A DNA stretch of 64,000 nt from Herbiconiux sp. A18JL235 (GCF_040939305.1 NZ_CP162511.1:682001-746000), one strand, 5' to 3'. Counted from the first letter of the stretch, positions 9,775-19,112 are shown. Program-made: numbers and translations. The notes: generated from the sequence alone by a model not told the origin.

Positions 9775-10359
9775 GTGTCCGTCACCCACCCGATCCCGCG
9801 CGCGCAGCACGACGTCGCAGCGGAGCTGCGGCAGATCGCCCTGAGCATGTTCGCCGAGCACGGTTACGCCGGCACGAGCCTGCAACAGATCGCCGACGCG
9901 GCGGGTTACTCGAAGTCGAGCGTGCTCTACCACTTCCGCTCGAAGGAGGCGCTGTTCGAGGCGGCGCTCGCACCCTCCGTCGCCGAGCTCGCCGGGTTCC
10001 TCGAGTCGCTCGTCGAGAAGGTCACCTCGGGCGATCGCAGGGCCGAGTTCACAGCGAACTTCGTCGACCTGCTGCTCGCGCACCGCCTCGCCGCGCACAT
10101 CATCATCAACCAGGGGCAGACCCTTTCCGACGTCCCGATCATCGACGAGGCGCGCGGCGTCATCGACCGCATCGGGGAGTCGTTCATGCTCGGTCTGCCC
10201 ACCACCAAGCAGCGCATCCGTCTCGGCGTCGCCCTCGCCGGCGCCGCCTACATCCTGGTGGCCTCGAGCCCCGGCCTCACGGCCGCCGAAGACGTCGACG
10301 AGGTCAGGGAAGCCCTCATCGACGTCGTCGGCGAACTCATCACGCCGCTGTCGGGCTGA
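9775..10359 (+). CDS. TetR/AcrR family transcriptional regulator
   Basis: A 194-residue regulator with an N-terminal helix-turn-helix of TetR type (MFAEHGYAGTSLQQIADAAGYSKSSVLYHF) and a helical ligand-binding C-terminal domain. The GTG at 9775 is chosen because the palindromic operator sits just upstream and TACCCT at 9763-9768 is six bases away, which fits a leaderless start; the in-frame GTG at 9736 would put the operator inside the gene. It precedes the MMPL and YhgE genes in the same direction and probably controls their expression in response to a lipophilic ligand (inference). Confidence 0.9.
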   Translation: MSVTHPIPRAQHDVAAELRQIALSMFAEHGYAGTSLQQIADAAGYSKSSVLYHFRSKEALFEAALAPSVAELAGFLESLVEKVTSGDRRAEFTANFVDLLLAHRLAAHIIINQGQTLSDVPIIDEARGVIDRIGESFMLGLPTTKQRIRLGVALAGAAYILVASSPGLTAAEDVDEVREALIDVVGELITPLSG

Positions 10360-10418
10360 CACCCCGCATCCGAGCACCCGCACGACCGCACATCCGCACG
10401 ACCGAGCATCCGCGACAC

Positions 10419-10460
10419 CGAACACCCGACGACACCCGAACACCCGAACACCCGAACACC
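10419..10460 (+). repeat. Short tandem repeat CGAACACC between tetR and the MMPL gene
   Basis: Four to five imperfect copies of the octamer CGAACACC run from 10419 to the ribosome site GAGGAG at 10461. The preceding 60 bases are similarly built from ACCGCAC/CATCCG words. Its role is unknown; slippage could change the spacer length. Confidence 0.6.
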
Positions 10461-10472
10461 GAGGAGCTTCCC

Positions 10473-13439
10473 ATGGCCACCCTGCTCTACCGCATCGGCC
10501 GGTTCGCCTACCGCAGAGCCTGGTACGTCGTCATCGCCTGGGTGTTCGCGCTGGGGGCAATCCTCGGCGGCGGGCTCGCGCTCGGAGGGCAGTTCCAGGA
10601 GAGCTTCACCATCCCGGGCACCGAGTCGCAGCAGACCATCGACAAGCTCGAGAACCTCTTCCCGGCCGCGGCGGGAGCCGGTGCCACGGTGGTGGTCGTC
10701 GCCCCCGAGGGCGCCTCGGTGAACGACGCCGACGTCACCCAGGAGATCACCGACGTCTCGAACGAGCTCGGCGACCTCGATCAGGTGGCGAGCGTCATCC
10801 CGCCCTACTCCGAGTACGCCACCAACCAGATCTCCGAAGACGGCACCACCGGCCTCATCAAGGTGCAGTTCGACGGGCCCGCCACCGACATCACCGACGC
10901 CACGCTCGACCAGGTGCAAGAGATCGGCAACAGCCTCACCGCCGACGGCATGCAGGTCTCCTACGGCGGCGAGGCCTTCCAGAGTCAGGAGTTCGGCCTC
11001 ACCATCACCGAGGCCGTCGGTGTGCTGTTCGCCGGTGTCGTGCTGTTCATCACCTTCGGCTCCCTGCTCGCGGCGGGCCTCCCGCTGCTCACGGCCCTCC
11101 TCGGCGTGGGTCTGTCGACGGGCGGCATCATGGCGGTGGCGTTCTTCACCCCGGTGTCGAGCACTGCGCCGATGCTCGCCGTCATGATCGGCCTCGCGGT
11201 CGGCATCGACTACGCCCTGTTCATCCTGTCGAGGCACCGGAGCCAGTTGGCTCAGGGAATGGATGCGGAGGAGTCGGCAGCGCAATCGGTCGCGACCGCG
11301 GGTGCCGCGGTGCTCTTCGCCGGCCTCACCGTCATCATCGCGCTGCTGGGCCTGCTCGTGGTGGGCATCCCGTTCCTCTCCGTCATGGGCGTCGGCGCCG
11401 CGTTCGCGGTGCTGGTGGCTGTACTCGTGGCGCTCACGATGCTGCCCGCCATCATGGGCGTGGCGAAGGGGCGGCTCGCGCCGAAGCCCGGTTCCCGCGC
11501 TCACCGGCGGCTTCTCGCCGCCACCGAGCACGAGGCCGACGAGGAGGGTTCGAAGGCGCACAAGCCGTCACTCGGCGGCCGCTGGGTCGCGCTCGTCATG
11601 AAGGCGCCCGTCGTCTTCCTCATCGCCGTGATCGGCCTGCTGGGTGTGGCGAGCATCCCGGCGTTCAGCCTCGACCTCAATCTGCCCACGGCCGCGTCGC
11701 AGCCGGAGGGGTCGACCACCCGCGTCGCCTACGACACGGTCGCCGAGAAGTTCGGGCCCGGGTACAACGGCACGGTGGTGGTGGTCGCCGACATCACCCA
11801 GACCACCGACGTGCTGAACGACCTCGACAGCATCCGCAAGGAGCTCGAGACGGTTCCCGGCGTGGCCACCGTGGGCCCCGGCCTTCCCGACGAGACCCTC
11901 GACACCGCGATCTTCCAGGTCATCCCCACCACCGCCCCCGACTCGCCCGAGACGAAGGCTCTCGTGGAGCGGCTCCGCGAGCTGAGCCCGACGATCGACG
12001 AGGAATACGGCACCCCGTTCACCGTGAGCGGCCAGACGGCCGTGGCGATCGACGTCTCGAACCAGCTGACCGCGGCGCTGCTGCCCTTCGGCGTGCTCGT
12101 GGTGGGCCTGTCGATCGTGCTGCTGGCGATGGTGTTCCGCTCGATCGCGGTGCCCATCAAGGCGGCGCTCGGCTTCGTGCTCACCATCGGAGCCTCCTTC
12201 GGTGTGACGGTCGCCGTGTTCCAGTGGGGGTGGGCCGCCGACCTGCTGAACGTGCACGCGACCGGGCCGATCATCAGCTTCCTGCCCATCCTGCTCATGG
12301 CGATCCTGTTCGGGCTCGCGATGGACTACGAGGTCTTCCTCGTCTCGGGCATGCGCGAGGAGTACGTCAAGACGAAGGATGCGCGGCGGGCCGTGCGCAT
12401 CGGTTTCCAGCACGGTGCTCGCGTGGTCACCGCTGCCGCACTCATCATGTTCTTCGTGTTCTTCGCCTTCGTGCCCGAGGGGGAAGGGCCGATCAAGGCC
12501 ATCGCGCTCGCGCTCGCCGTGGGTGTGGCGGTCGACGCCTTCCTGGTGCGCATGACCCTGGTGCCCGCGGTGATGACGCTGCTCGGTCGGCGCGCCTGGT
12601 ACCTGCCGCGCTGGCTCGACAAGGTGCTGCCGAACGTCGACGTGGAGGGCGAGAGCCTGCGCGACCACATCGAGGAGCGCGACTGGGCCGCCGACCGCGA
12701 GGGCGATGTCGTGACGGCGGAGCGGCTCGAGGTCGCGGGGGCCGTCGGCCCGGTGTCGTTCTCGCTGCCGTTCGGTGCCGCCGCGGTGCTCGTGGGCGAC
12801 ACGCAGTCGCGCCGGCTCGTGGGTGCGGCGCTCGCCGGGCGCATCGCGCCGGCCGGCGGGCACCTGCAGGTGCTCGGGCACGGGTTGCCGTCGGAGGCGG
12901 CGGATGTCGCGGGCGCCGTGACCCTGGTCGACCTCGAGTCGCGCCGCCTCGACGCCAGCACCACGGTGGGCGACGCGCTGCTCGAACGGTTGCGGCTCGC
13001 GAAGCCGTGGTTCAGGCGGGTGCCGGCGCGCACTGCGTCGGGGCTCGTGGGCCGCATCAACCTCGCGCTCGACGCGTTCGACGACGAGGAGCAGATCGAC
13101 ATCCACCGCACGATCGGCGAGCTCTCGCCGCTCGCAGCCACGCTGCTGAACGTGGCGATGGGTGTCGCCGACGGCGCGCGGGTGACCGTGGCCGACGCCG
13201 GTGACGGCGAGTTCACGAGCACGTCGACACTCGGCTTCGCGGCGGCGGTCGCCGCTGTCGCGGGACTCGACACCACCGTCGTGATCGGGCTCGACCGGGT
13301 GAGTGCCGGGGCCGCCGACACGCTCGGGGGCAGGCCGCTCGTGGTGATCGACCTCGACGCCTCCGCCGCGGCTTCCGCATCCGCTACCTCCGAATCCGCT
13401 ACTTCCGCATCCGCCGCTTCTGAAGGAGCCCTCCGATGA
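10473..13439 (+). CDS. MMPL transporter fused to a degenerate ABC-ATPase-like domain
   Basis: A 988-residue membrane protein. Residues 1 to about 735 form two MMPL repeats, each a membrane helix, an extracytoplasmic domain and a block of five helices (for example GLAVGIDYALFILSRHR and GLAMDYEVFLVSGMREE), as in lipid or drug exporters of actinobacteria. The extra C-terminal part (about 745-965) follows the layout of an ABC nucleotide-binding domain without its catalytic residues: the Walker A position reads GDTQSRRL (775-782), the signature position LSPLAAT (884 on) and the Walker B position VTVADAGDG (904 on). An Ala/Ser-rich tail follows. It overlaps the next gene by four bases (ATGA) and sits behind a TetR gene, so it is probably part of a repressor-controlled export operon. 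Confidence 0.9.
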   Translation: MATLLYRIGRFAYRRAWYVVIAWVFALGAILGGGLALGGQFQESFTIPGTESQQTIDKLENLFPAAAGAGATVVVVAPEGASVNDADVTQEITDVSNELGDLDQVASVIPPYSEYATNQISEDGTTGLIKVQFDGPATDITDATLDQVQEIGNSLTADGMQVSYGGEAFQSQEFGLTITEAVGVLFAGVVLFITFGSLLAAGLPLLTALLGVGLSTGGIMAVAFFTPVSSTAPMLAVMIGLAVGIDYALFILSRHRSQLAQGMDAEESAAQSVATAGAAVLFAGLTVIIALLGLLVVGIPFLSVMGVGAAFAVLVAVLVALTMLPAIMGVAKGRLAPKPGSRAHRRLLAATEHEADEEGSKAHKPSLGGRWVALVMKAPVVFLIAVIGLLGVASIPAFSLDLNLPTAASQPEGSTTRVAYDTVAEKFGPGYNGTVVVVADITQTTDVLNDLDSIRKELETVPGVATVGPGLPDETLDTAIFQVIPTTAPDSPETKALVERLRELSPTIDEEYGTPFTVSGQTAVAIDVSNQLTAALLPFGVLVVGLSIVLLAMVFRSIAVPIKAALGFVLTIGASFGVTVAVFQWGWAADLLNVHATGPIISFLPILLMAILFGLAMDYEVFLVSGMREEYVKTKDARRAVRIGFQHGARVVTAAALIMFFVFFAFVPEGEGPIKAIALALAVGVAVDAFLVRMTLVPAVMTLLGRRAWYLPRWLDKVLPNVDVEGESLRDHIEERDWAADREGDVVTAERLEVAGAVGPVSFSLPFGAAAVLVGDTQSRRLVGAALAGRIAPAGGHLQVLGHGLPSEAADVAGAVTLVDLESRRLDASTTVGDALLERLRLAKPWFRRVPARTASGLVGRINLALDAFDDEEQIDIHRTIGELSPLAATLLNVAMGVADGARVTVADAGDGEFTSTSTLGFAAAVAAVAGLDTTVVIGLDRVSAGAADTLGGRPLVVIDLDASAAASASATSESATSASAASEGALR

Positions 13440-15859
13440 GCGCCTCGACCTCCACCCCCACGCCCCGCATGCGGCGGCGCACCAAGATCGTGCTGGCAGT
13501 GCTCGCCCTGCTGGCCGTGGTGTTCACGCCGCTCGCCGTGAACGGCCTGTTCGCGGGTGCGCTCGCGAACGCCGACACGAATCTCACCACCATCCCGGCG
13601 GCGATCGTGAACAACGACGAGATGACCCGCACCACCAACGCCGACGGCACCGAGACGGTGAACTTCGCCGGCCGCGCCGTCGTCACCGAGCTCACCGGCG
13701 GCGACTCCGGCTTCGGCTGGACCGTCACCAACTCCGACGACGCCCAGGCGGGCCTCGCCGACGGCCGCTACTACGCCGTTATGACCATCCCGCCGAGCTT
13801 CTCGGCGTCGGTCAACACCCTGGGCAGCACGAGCCCTGAGAAGGGTCTCATCCAGATCGAGACGGATGCGTCGCACGGCTACCTCTCCGGGATCGTCGCG
13901 TCGACGGTGGCCTCGGCGGTGCAGGCGAACTTCGGGTCGTTCGTCACCGCGCAGGTGGTGAACGGCATCTACACCGGCTTCGACAAGGTCGGCACGAGCC
14001 TCACCGACGCCGCCGACGGGGCCGCCCAGCTCGCCACCGGCGCCGACGGCCTCGCCGACGGCTCCTCCCAGCTCGCCGACGGCCTCGGCAAGCTCGCCGA
14101 CGGCGCCTCCGCCGCGGCCCCCGGTGCCACGCAGCTCGCCGACGGCCTCGGCCAGCTCGCCGACGGCGCGTCCGCAGCCGCCCCCGGCGCCACCCAACTC
14201 GCCGACGGCCTCACCCAGCTCTCCGACGGCGCGGCGCAGACCGCGCCCGGCGCGACGCAGCTGGCGGACGGCTTGGGTCGGCTCTCGTCCGGCGCCTCCC
14301 AGACCGCCGCCGGCACCGCGCAGCTCGCCGATGGTGTCGACCAGGTCTCGACGGGCGCCACCGCCTTGGCGGGCGGGGTCGAGCAATTCCGCACGGGTGT
14401 GAGCCAGTACACCGATGGGGTCTCGCAGCTGGCTGCCGGGCTCGACCAGCTCGCGACCAGCACGACCGGGCTGGGGCAGCTCTCGACCGGCGTCGCGGAC
14501 TACACCGCGGGCGTCACGCAGTCGGCGAATGGCGCCTCCGCCCTCGCAGCCGCTGCTGCCGCCGATCCGACTGTGCCCGCCTACGTCGTCGAAGGGCTTG
14601 CGCAGCTTTCCGGCGGACTCAACGATCTCTCCGACGGCGGTGCAGCCCTGTCCCAGGGCGCAGCCGGGCTGCCCGATCTCGAATCGGGCATCGCGCAGAC
14701 CGCGGCGGGGGCTGATGCGCTCGCCGCCGGGGGTTCCTCTCTCACCGATGGAGCGGCCGGCCTCTCCGACGGTGCCGCGAACCTCGCGGACGGGCTCGCG
14801 CAGCTCGCACCGGGTGCGCAGCAGCTCGCCGATGGCGCGGGTCAGGTCGCTGGGGGGCTGGCGCAGACGGCACCAGGTGCCCAGCAGTTGGCAGATGGTG
14901 TCAATCAGCTGGCCGGGGGGCTGGCGCAGACGGCGCCGGGGGCGACGGCGTTGGCCGACGGGGTGTCGCAGTTGGCGTCGGGGCTCGAGCAGACGGCGCC
15001 GGGGGCGACGGCGTTGGCCGACGGGGTGTCGCAGCTGGCCGACGGTGTGGCGCAGACGGTGCCGGGCGCCGAGCAGCTCTCCGACGGGGCCTCGCAGCTC
15101 GGCGACGGGGCGCAGCAGCTCTCCGACGGGCTCACCACGGGTGCCGAGCAGCTCACCGGCACGGTGCCGAGCGACACGGCCGACGCCGCCGACGTGGTGG
15201 CTCAGCCGCTGTCGGTCGACACCACCACCCTCAACGAGGTGTCGGGCGTGGGGCAGATCGTGTCGACGATCCTCCTGCCCGTCGCGCTCTGGCTCGGCGC
15301 GCTCGCCGTCTTCCTCTGGCTGCGGCCGCTCTCGCGGGCCGTGCTCGCCTCGAGCGCACCCACGGCGCGACTCGCGCTCCGCACCTTCGGTCGCGCGGCC
15401 GGCGTCGCCGCGGTTCAGGCCGGGCTGCTGGTGGCCTTCCTGCACCTCGTGCTCGGTGTGGCCTGGAGCTCGCTCCCCGCGACCCTCGGGTTCTCGCTGC
15501 TCGTGGCGCTGGCGTTCACCGCGTTCCAGCAGTTCCTCAGCACCGCGTTCGGTCGGCTCGGCTCGGTGATCTCGGTGGTGCTGCTCGCGCTGCAGCTCGC
15601 CGCGACAGGAGGGCTCTACCCGGTGGAGCTGCTCTCCGGCCCCTTCCAGGCGGTGAACGCCATCAGCCCGCTGAGCTACGCCGTCTCGGGCATCCAGACC
15701 ATCCTCACCGGCGGGCAGGCGGGCACCGTCGTGACCGCGTGCCTCGTGATGGCGGTGATGCTCGTCGTCAGCGTCGCGCTCTCCGTCGCCGCGCTGGCCA
15801 GGCGCCGGCGCCCGGTGGAGATCGGATGGGTGGTGCCTGTGGCGCCCGCCACGGCGTAG
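13436..15859 (+). CDS. YhgE/Pip family membrane protein with long repeat region
   Basis: An 807-residue protein of the YhgE/Pip (phage infection protein) family. It has one N-terminal helix, an extracytoplasmic domain, a repeat region of about 370 residues built on QLADG-type units, and a C-terminal ABC-2-like block of about six helices starting near residue 605 (IVSTILLPVALWLGALAVFLW). The repeats are predicted to form an elongated helical structure outside the membrane. The family is linked to export of toxins and envelope components in other bacteria. Translational coupling to the MMPL gene suggests a shared complex (inference). Confidence 0.9.
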   Translation: MSASTSTPTPRMRRRTKIVLAVLALLAVVFTPLAVNGLFAGALANADTNLTTIPAAIVNNDEMTRTTNADGTETVNFAGRAVVTELTGGDSGFGWTVTNSDDAQAGLADGRYYAVMTIPPSFSASVNTLGSTSPEKGLIQIETDASHGYLSGIVASTVASAVQANFGSFVTAQVVNGIYTGFDKVGTSLTDAADGAAQLATGADGLADGSSQLADGLGKLADGASAAAPGATQLADGLGQLADGASAAAPGATQLADGLTQLSDGAAQTAPGATQLADGLGRLSSGASQTAAGTAQLADGVDQVSTGATALAGGVEQFRTGVSQYTDGVSQLAAGLDQLATSTTGLGQLSTGVADYTAGVTQSANGASALAAAAAADPTVPAYVVEGLAQLSGGLNDLSDGGAALSQGAAGLPDLESGIAQTAAGADALAAGGSSLTDGAAGLSDGAANLADGLAQLAPGAQQLADGAGQVAGGLAQTAPGAQQLADGVNQLAGGLAQTAPGATALADGVSQLASGLEQTAPGATALADGVSQLADGVAQTVPGAEQLSDGASQLGDGAQQLSDGLTTGAEQLTGTVPSDTADAADVVAQPLSVDTTTLNEVSGVGQIVSTILLPVALWLGALAVFLWLRPLSRAVLASSAPTARLALRTFGRAAGVAAVQAGLLVAFLHLVLGVAWSSLPATLGFSLLVALAFTAFQQFLSTAFGRLGSVISVVLLALQLAATGGLYPVELLSGPFQAVNAISPLSYAVSGIQTILTGGQAGTVVTACLVMAVMLVVSVALSVAALARRRRPVEIGWVVPVAPATA
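14000..15150 (+). repeat. In-gene tandem repeats of the YhgE protein
   Basis: Imperfect units of about 63 bases encode repeats such as GATQLADGLGQLADGASAAA. One 45-base stretch is repeated exactly at 14927-14971 and 14990-15034, an offset of 63 bases, which points to recent duplication. Units in the first half mostly use GGCCTC/CTCGCC codons; those in the second half use GCGTTGGCC. Confidence 0.85.
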
Positions 15860-15939
15860 CCCGGCGGAGGCGCGCCAATGCTGCTCGCGCTCCGCGACAC
15901 CCGGCGGCGCCGGCGCGCCCCGGGTACCCGGCCCGCGCG

Positions 15940-16001
15940 TACCATGGAGGAGCACCAGCCCGCTCCCCACCGATGACGGTCAGCCGTCGGCGGTGCGGGG
16001 C
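15940..16001 (+). promoter_or_regulatory. Promoter -10 and long leader hairpin before the MFS gene
   Basis: TACCAT at 15940-15945 could be a -10 box, with transcription starting near 15952. Bases 15962-15979 pair with 15984-16001 in an 18-pair stem with two mismatches, two G-T pairs and a TCAG loop, ending 25 bases before the ATG. It could be an attenuator or a ligand-sensing leader. I do not recognise a known riboswitch class. Confidence 0.5.
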
Positions 16002-16026
16002 GGCGACCGGGAACCGAGACCCTCCG

Positions 16027-17283
16027 ATGAACCGAGCCTTCCGCGCGGCCCTGCCCGTCACCCTGGTGCTGGGCGTGGTGTTCGTCGGTTTCATCCTGCG
16101 CGGCCCGATCGTCGCGGTGGCCCCCGTCACCGGCTCGATCAGCGCCGACCTCGGCCTGAACGCTGCTCAGGCCGGTCTCCTCACGAGCCTCCCGGTGCTC
16201 TGCTTCGCCGTCATGACGCCGTTCGCGTCGCTGTTCATCGGCAAGGCCGGCGCGAACCTCTCCACCACGATCGCCATCCTCGGTGTGGGCATCGGCTCGA
16301 TCGTGCGCTCGGCCGGGGGAGTGGAGGCCACCTTCGTCGGCACCGTCATCATGGGCGCCTTCATCACCATCGGCAACGTGGTCATCCCGGTCATCATCCG
16401 CCGCGACGTGCCCGAGCAGCGCGTCGGCATCGTCACCGGCGCCTACACGGCGGCCATGAACGTGAGCTCGATGATCACCTCGCTGGCCACGGTGCCGCTC
16501 GCCGCTGCCTTCGGCTGGCGCGGCGCCCTGCTCGCGTGGACGGGCTTCGTCGTGCTCGCCGCCATCGCCTGGTTCGTGGCGGTGGGCCGCAAGGCGCTGC
16601 GCTGGGGCCCGGTGAAGCCCGCCGTCGAGACGGGCGCCGTCGACACCATCGCCATCGACACCAGGGGCATCCCGCTCGCCGCCCCCGAGCCGCGCACCTG
16701 GCGCAACCTCTCGGCGGTGCTGCTCGCGCTCGCCTTCGCCGGCCAGGCGTTCTCGTACTACGGGCTCACCGCCTGGTTCCCCACCGTGCTCGAACAGCAG
16801 CTCGGCTACTCGGCGACGGATGCGGGAGCCAGCTCCTCCATCTTCCAGATCGCTGCGGTGATCGGCGCGCTGGGCGTGCCGCTGCTCGCTCAGCGCATCG
16901 GCATCCCGCCCACCTTCGCGCTCGTGGCGGCACTCTGGGTGACCTTTCCGCTCGGGCTCATGTTCGCGCCGGAGGGCTGGCTCGCCTGGGGCTTCCTCGG
17001 CGGCGTCGCCCAGGGCGGCGGCATCACCGTGGTCTTCATGCTGGTGGTGCAGCTCTCGTTCACGGGCACCCACGCCCGCCGGCTCTCGGCCATGGTGCAG
17101 GGCACCGGCTACGCCCTGGGCGCCACCGCCCCCACCCTCATCGGCGCCGTGCACGACGCCTCCGGCAACTGGACCCTCGCCATCGGCGTCGTGCTCATCG
17201 CCACCCTCGTCTTCGCCGCCGCCGGCCTCACCGGCGCCCTCCGCGCCACCGGCCCCCGCGGCCCCCGCGCCCCGCGACGCTAG
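16027..17283 (+). CDS. MFS transporter, CynX/NimT type
   Basis: A 418-residue transporter with about 12 helices. The N-terminal pattern (LRGPIVAVAPVTGSISADLG followed by two helices and LFIGKAG) is typical of the CynX/NimT cyanate/2-nitroimidazole group of the major facilitator superfamily. The substrate is not known. The ATG at 16027 is chosen because the protein homology begins there; the frame is open further upstream but that part has no family resemblance and crosses the leader hairpin. The final residues are Pro/Arg-rich. It converges with the glucosidase gene, with 26 bases between stops. Confidence 0.87.
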   Translation: MNRAFRAALPVTLVLGVVFVGFILRGPIVAVAPVTGSISADLGLNAAQAGLLTSLPVLCFAVMTPFASLFIGKAGANLSTTIAILGVGIGSIVRSAGGVEATFVGTVIMGAFITIGNVVIPVIIRRDVPEQRVGIVTGAYTAAMNVSSMITSLATVPLAAAFGWRGALLAWTGFVVLAAIAWFVAVGRKALRWGPVKPAVETGAVDTIAIDTRGIPLAAPEPRTWRNLSAVLLALAFAGQAFSYYGLTAWFPTVLEQQLGYSATDAGASSSIFQIAAVIGALGVPLLAQRIGIPPTFALVAALWVTFPLGLMFAPEGWLAWGFLGGVAQGGGITVVFMLVVQLSFTGTHARRLSAMVQGTGYALGATAPTLIGAVHDASGNWTLAIGVVLIATLVFAAAGLTGALRATGPRGPRAPRR

Positions 17284-17309
17284 CGCGAGAACACAAGTCT
17301 CCCCGAGCC

Positions 17310-19058
17310 TCAGTCGCGGGCCAGGTAGACCTTCGCCTCCCAGGGGGCCAGTGGTGCGGCCGCGTCGGGCGAGCCCTCCGAGCCGGGGAGGTTGGTGAGC
17401 AGCACCTCTGCGTCTTCCCACCGCTCGAACACCGCTGCGGTGAACGAGGGAACGCGTTCGTCGGACGACAGGTTGGCGACCACGAGCATCCGCTCGCCGT
17501 CGCCGGAGTCGGCCCCGGCCCGCTCGAACGCGAACACCGCGTCGTCTCCTGCGTCGACACGCGTGAACGAGCCCGTCGCGACCACCGGATGCTCGTGCCG
17601 CAGCGCGATCAGCGCCCGGTAGTGGGCGAGCACCGAGTGGGCATCCCCGTCCTGCGCCGCGACCGAGATGCGGGAGCTGTTCGGGTTGACGGCGATCCAC
17701 GGCGTGCCCGAGGTGAAGCCCGCCTGCTCCGACCCGTCCCACTGCACCGGGGTGCGGGCGTTGTCGCGGCTCATCGACGCCAGGCCGAGGAGGGCCTCGG
17801 CGGGGCTCGACCCCGAGTCGAGGTCGTCGGCGTAGTGGTTCAGCGACTCGACGTCGCGGAAGTCGTCGATGGAGGCGAACGGCGTGTTCGTCATGCCGAT
17901 CTCCTGGCCCTGGTAGACGTAGGGAGTGCCGCGCTGCAGGTGCAGCATGGTGGCGAGCGCCGTCGCCGAGGCGCGCCAGTGCTCGCCGTCGTCGCCGAAG
18001 CGCGACACCGAACGGGCCTGGTCGTGGTTCTCGAGGTAGAGGCTGTTCCAGCCGGTCTCGGCCAGCGCATCCTGCCACCGGGTGAGGTTCGCAGCGAGCT
18101 CGCCGGGCTCCAGCCGCCGCGGCCGGAACTTCGTGGCCGGCCCGTGGTCGAGCCCGACGTGCTCGAACTGGAACACCATGTCGACCTCGCCGCGAGCGGG
18201 GTCGGTGAACAGCACGGCCTCCTCGGTGCTCACCCCGGGCGTCTCGCCCACGGTGATGAGCCCGTCGCGCCCTGCGAACACCTCGCGGTGCATCTCCTGC
18301 AGGAACTCGTGCAGCCGCGGCCCCGAGGTGTAGTGCGCGGCGCCGTTCGCGAGCGTGCGGCCGGGCAGCGGCTCGGCGTCGGGGAGCGTCAGCACCTTCG
18401 AGATGAGGTTGATCACGTCCATCCTGAACCCGTCGACGCCCCGGTCGAGCCACCAGCGCATCATCGCGTAGACGGCGTGCCGCACCTCGGGGTTCTCCCA
18501 GTTGAGGTCGGGCTGCTTGCGGTCGAACAGGTGCAGGTAGTACTCGCCGCTGGCCTCGTCGAACTGCCACACCGAGCCCGAGAAGAACGACTCCCAGTTG
18601 TTCGGCTCGGCGCCGGGCGTGCCCGGCTCGAAGCCCTCGCGAGCCTTCCGCCACCAGTACCAGTCGCGCTTCGGGCTGTCGGTGGCCGAGCGCGACTCCA
18701 CGAACCACGGATGCTCGTCGGAGCTGTGGTTGACCACCAGGTCCATGACCAGCTTCATGCCGCGGCGGTGCACCTCGTCGAGCAGCTCGTCGAAGTCGGC
18801 GAGGGTGCCGAACACGGGGTCGATGTCCTGGTAGTCGCTGATGTCGTAGCCGTTGTCGGCCTGGGGCGAGCGGTAGATGGGCGAGAGCCAGACCACGTCG
18901 ACGCCGAGCCGCTCGAGGTGGTCGAGCCGCTGCAGGATGCCCCGCAGATCGCCGACACCATCCCCGTTCGAGTCCTGGAAGCTCCGCGGATAGATCTGAT
19001 AGACCACCGCCCCCTTCCACCAATCGCCAGCCGTACCCTCCGTCACGCTCATAGCCAT
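17310..19058 (-). CDS. GH13 alpha-glucosidase (oligo-1,6-glucosidase/trehalose-type group)
   Basis: A 582-residue cytosolic enzyme of glycoside hydrolase family 13. The (beta/alpha)8 barrel shows WWKGAVVYQIYPRSF, LVVNHSSDEHPWF, the nucleophile Asp214 in GFRMDVIN, the acid/base Glu272 in TVGETPG and Asp346 in LENHDQAR. This order and length fit enzymes that hydrolyse alpha-glucosidic bonds in isomaltose, sucrose or related oligosaccharides; QPDLNW is also present. The first ATG at 19058 is preferred because TTAGCT lies six bases upstream on the minus strand; a second ATG is two codons downstream. A further GH13 gene lies at the end of the window. Only 54 bases separate it from the divergent LLM gene. 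Confidence 0.92.
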   Translation of the reverse strand: MAMSVTEGTAGDWWKGAVVYQIYPRSFQDSNGDGVGDLRGILQRLDHLERLGVDVVWLSPIYRSPQADNGYDISDYQDIDPVFGTLADFDELLDEVHRRGMKLVMDLVVNHSSDEHPWFVESRSATDSPKRDWYWWRKAREGFEPGTPGAEPNNWESFFSGSVWQFDEASGEYYLHLFDRKQPDLNWENPEVRHAVYAMMRWWLDRGVDGFRMDVINLISKVLTLPDAEPLPGRTLANGAAHYTSGPRLHEFLQEMHREVFAGRDGLITVGETPGVSTEEAVLFTDPARGEVDMVFQFEHVGLDHGPATKFRPRRLEPGELAANLTRWQDALAETGWNSLYLENHDQARSVSRFGDDGEHWRASATALATMLHLQRGTPYVYQGQEIGMTNTPFASIDDFRDVESLNHYADDLDSGSSPAEALLGLASMSRDNARTPVQWDGSEQAGFTSGTPWIAVNPNSSRISVAAQDGDAHSVLAHYRALIALRHEHPVVATGSFTRVDAGDDAVFAFERAGADSGDGERMLVVANLSSDERVPSFTAAVFERWEDAEVLLTNLPGSEGSPDAAAPLAPWEAKVYLARD

Positions 19059-19064
19059 GCCACA

Positions 19065-19106
19065 AGCTAACCATCCCCTCCGACACGGCTGTTCCCGCAC
19101 TAGCCT
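19065..19106. promoter_or_regulatory. Back-to-back leaderless promoters of glucosidase and LLM genes
   Basis: On the minus strand TTAGCT (19065-19070) is six bases before the ATG at 19058. On the plus strand TAGCCT (19101-19106) is six bases before the ATG at 19113. Both fit leaderless transcription from a 54-base gap. Confidence 0.5.
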
Positions 19107-19112
19107 TGAACC

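Noticed and set aside
14000..15150. Regular repeats resembling an array
   Set aside because: They are coding repeats of the YhgE protein.
12326..15970. Very long minus-strand open frame opposite the MMPL and YhgE genes
   Set aside because: It is antisense to two well-supported genes, has Arg/Gly/His-rich composition and no recognisable domain; long shadow frames are expected at this GC content.
15676..19086. Long open frames on both strands across the MFS and GH13 genes
   Set aside because: They follow the third-position GC bias of the real genes and show no family motifs.
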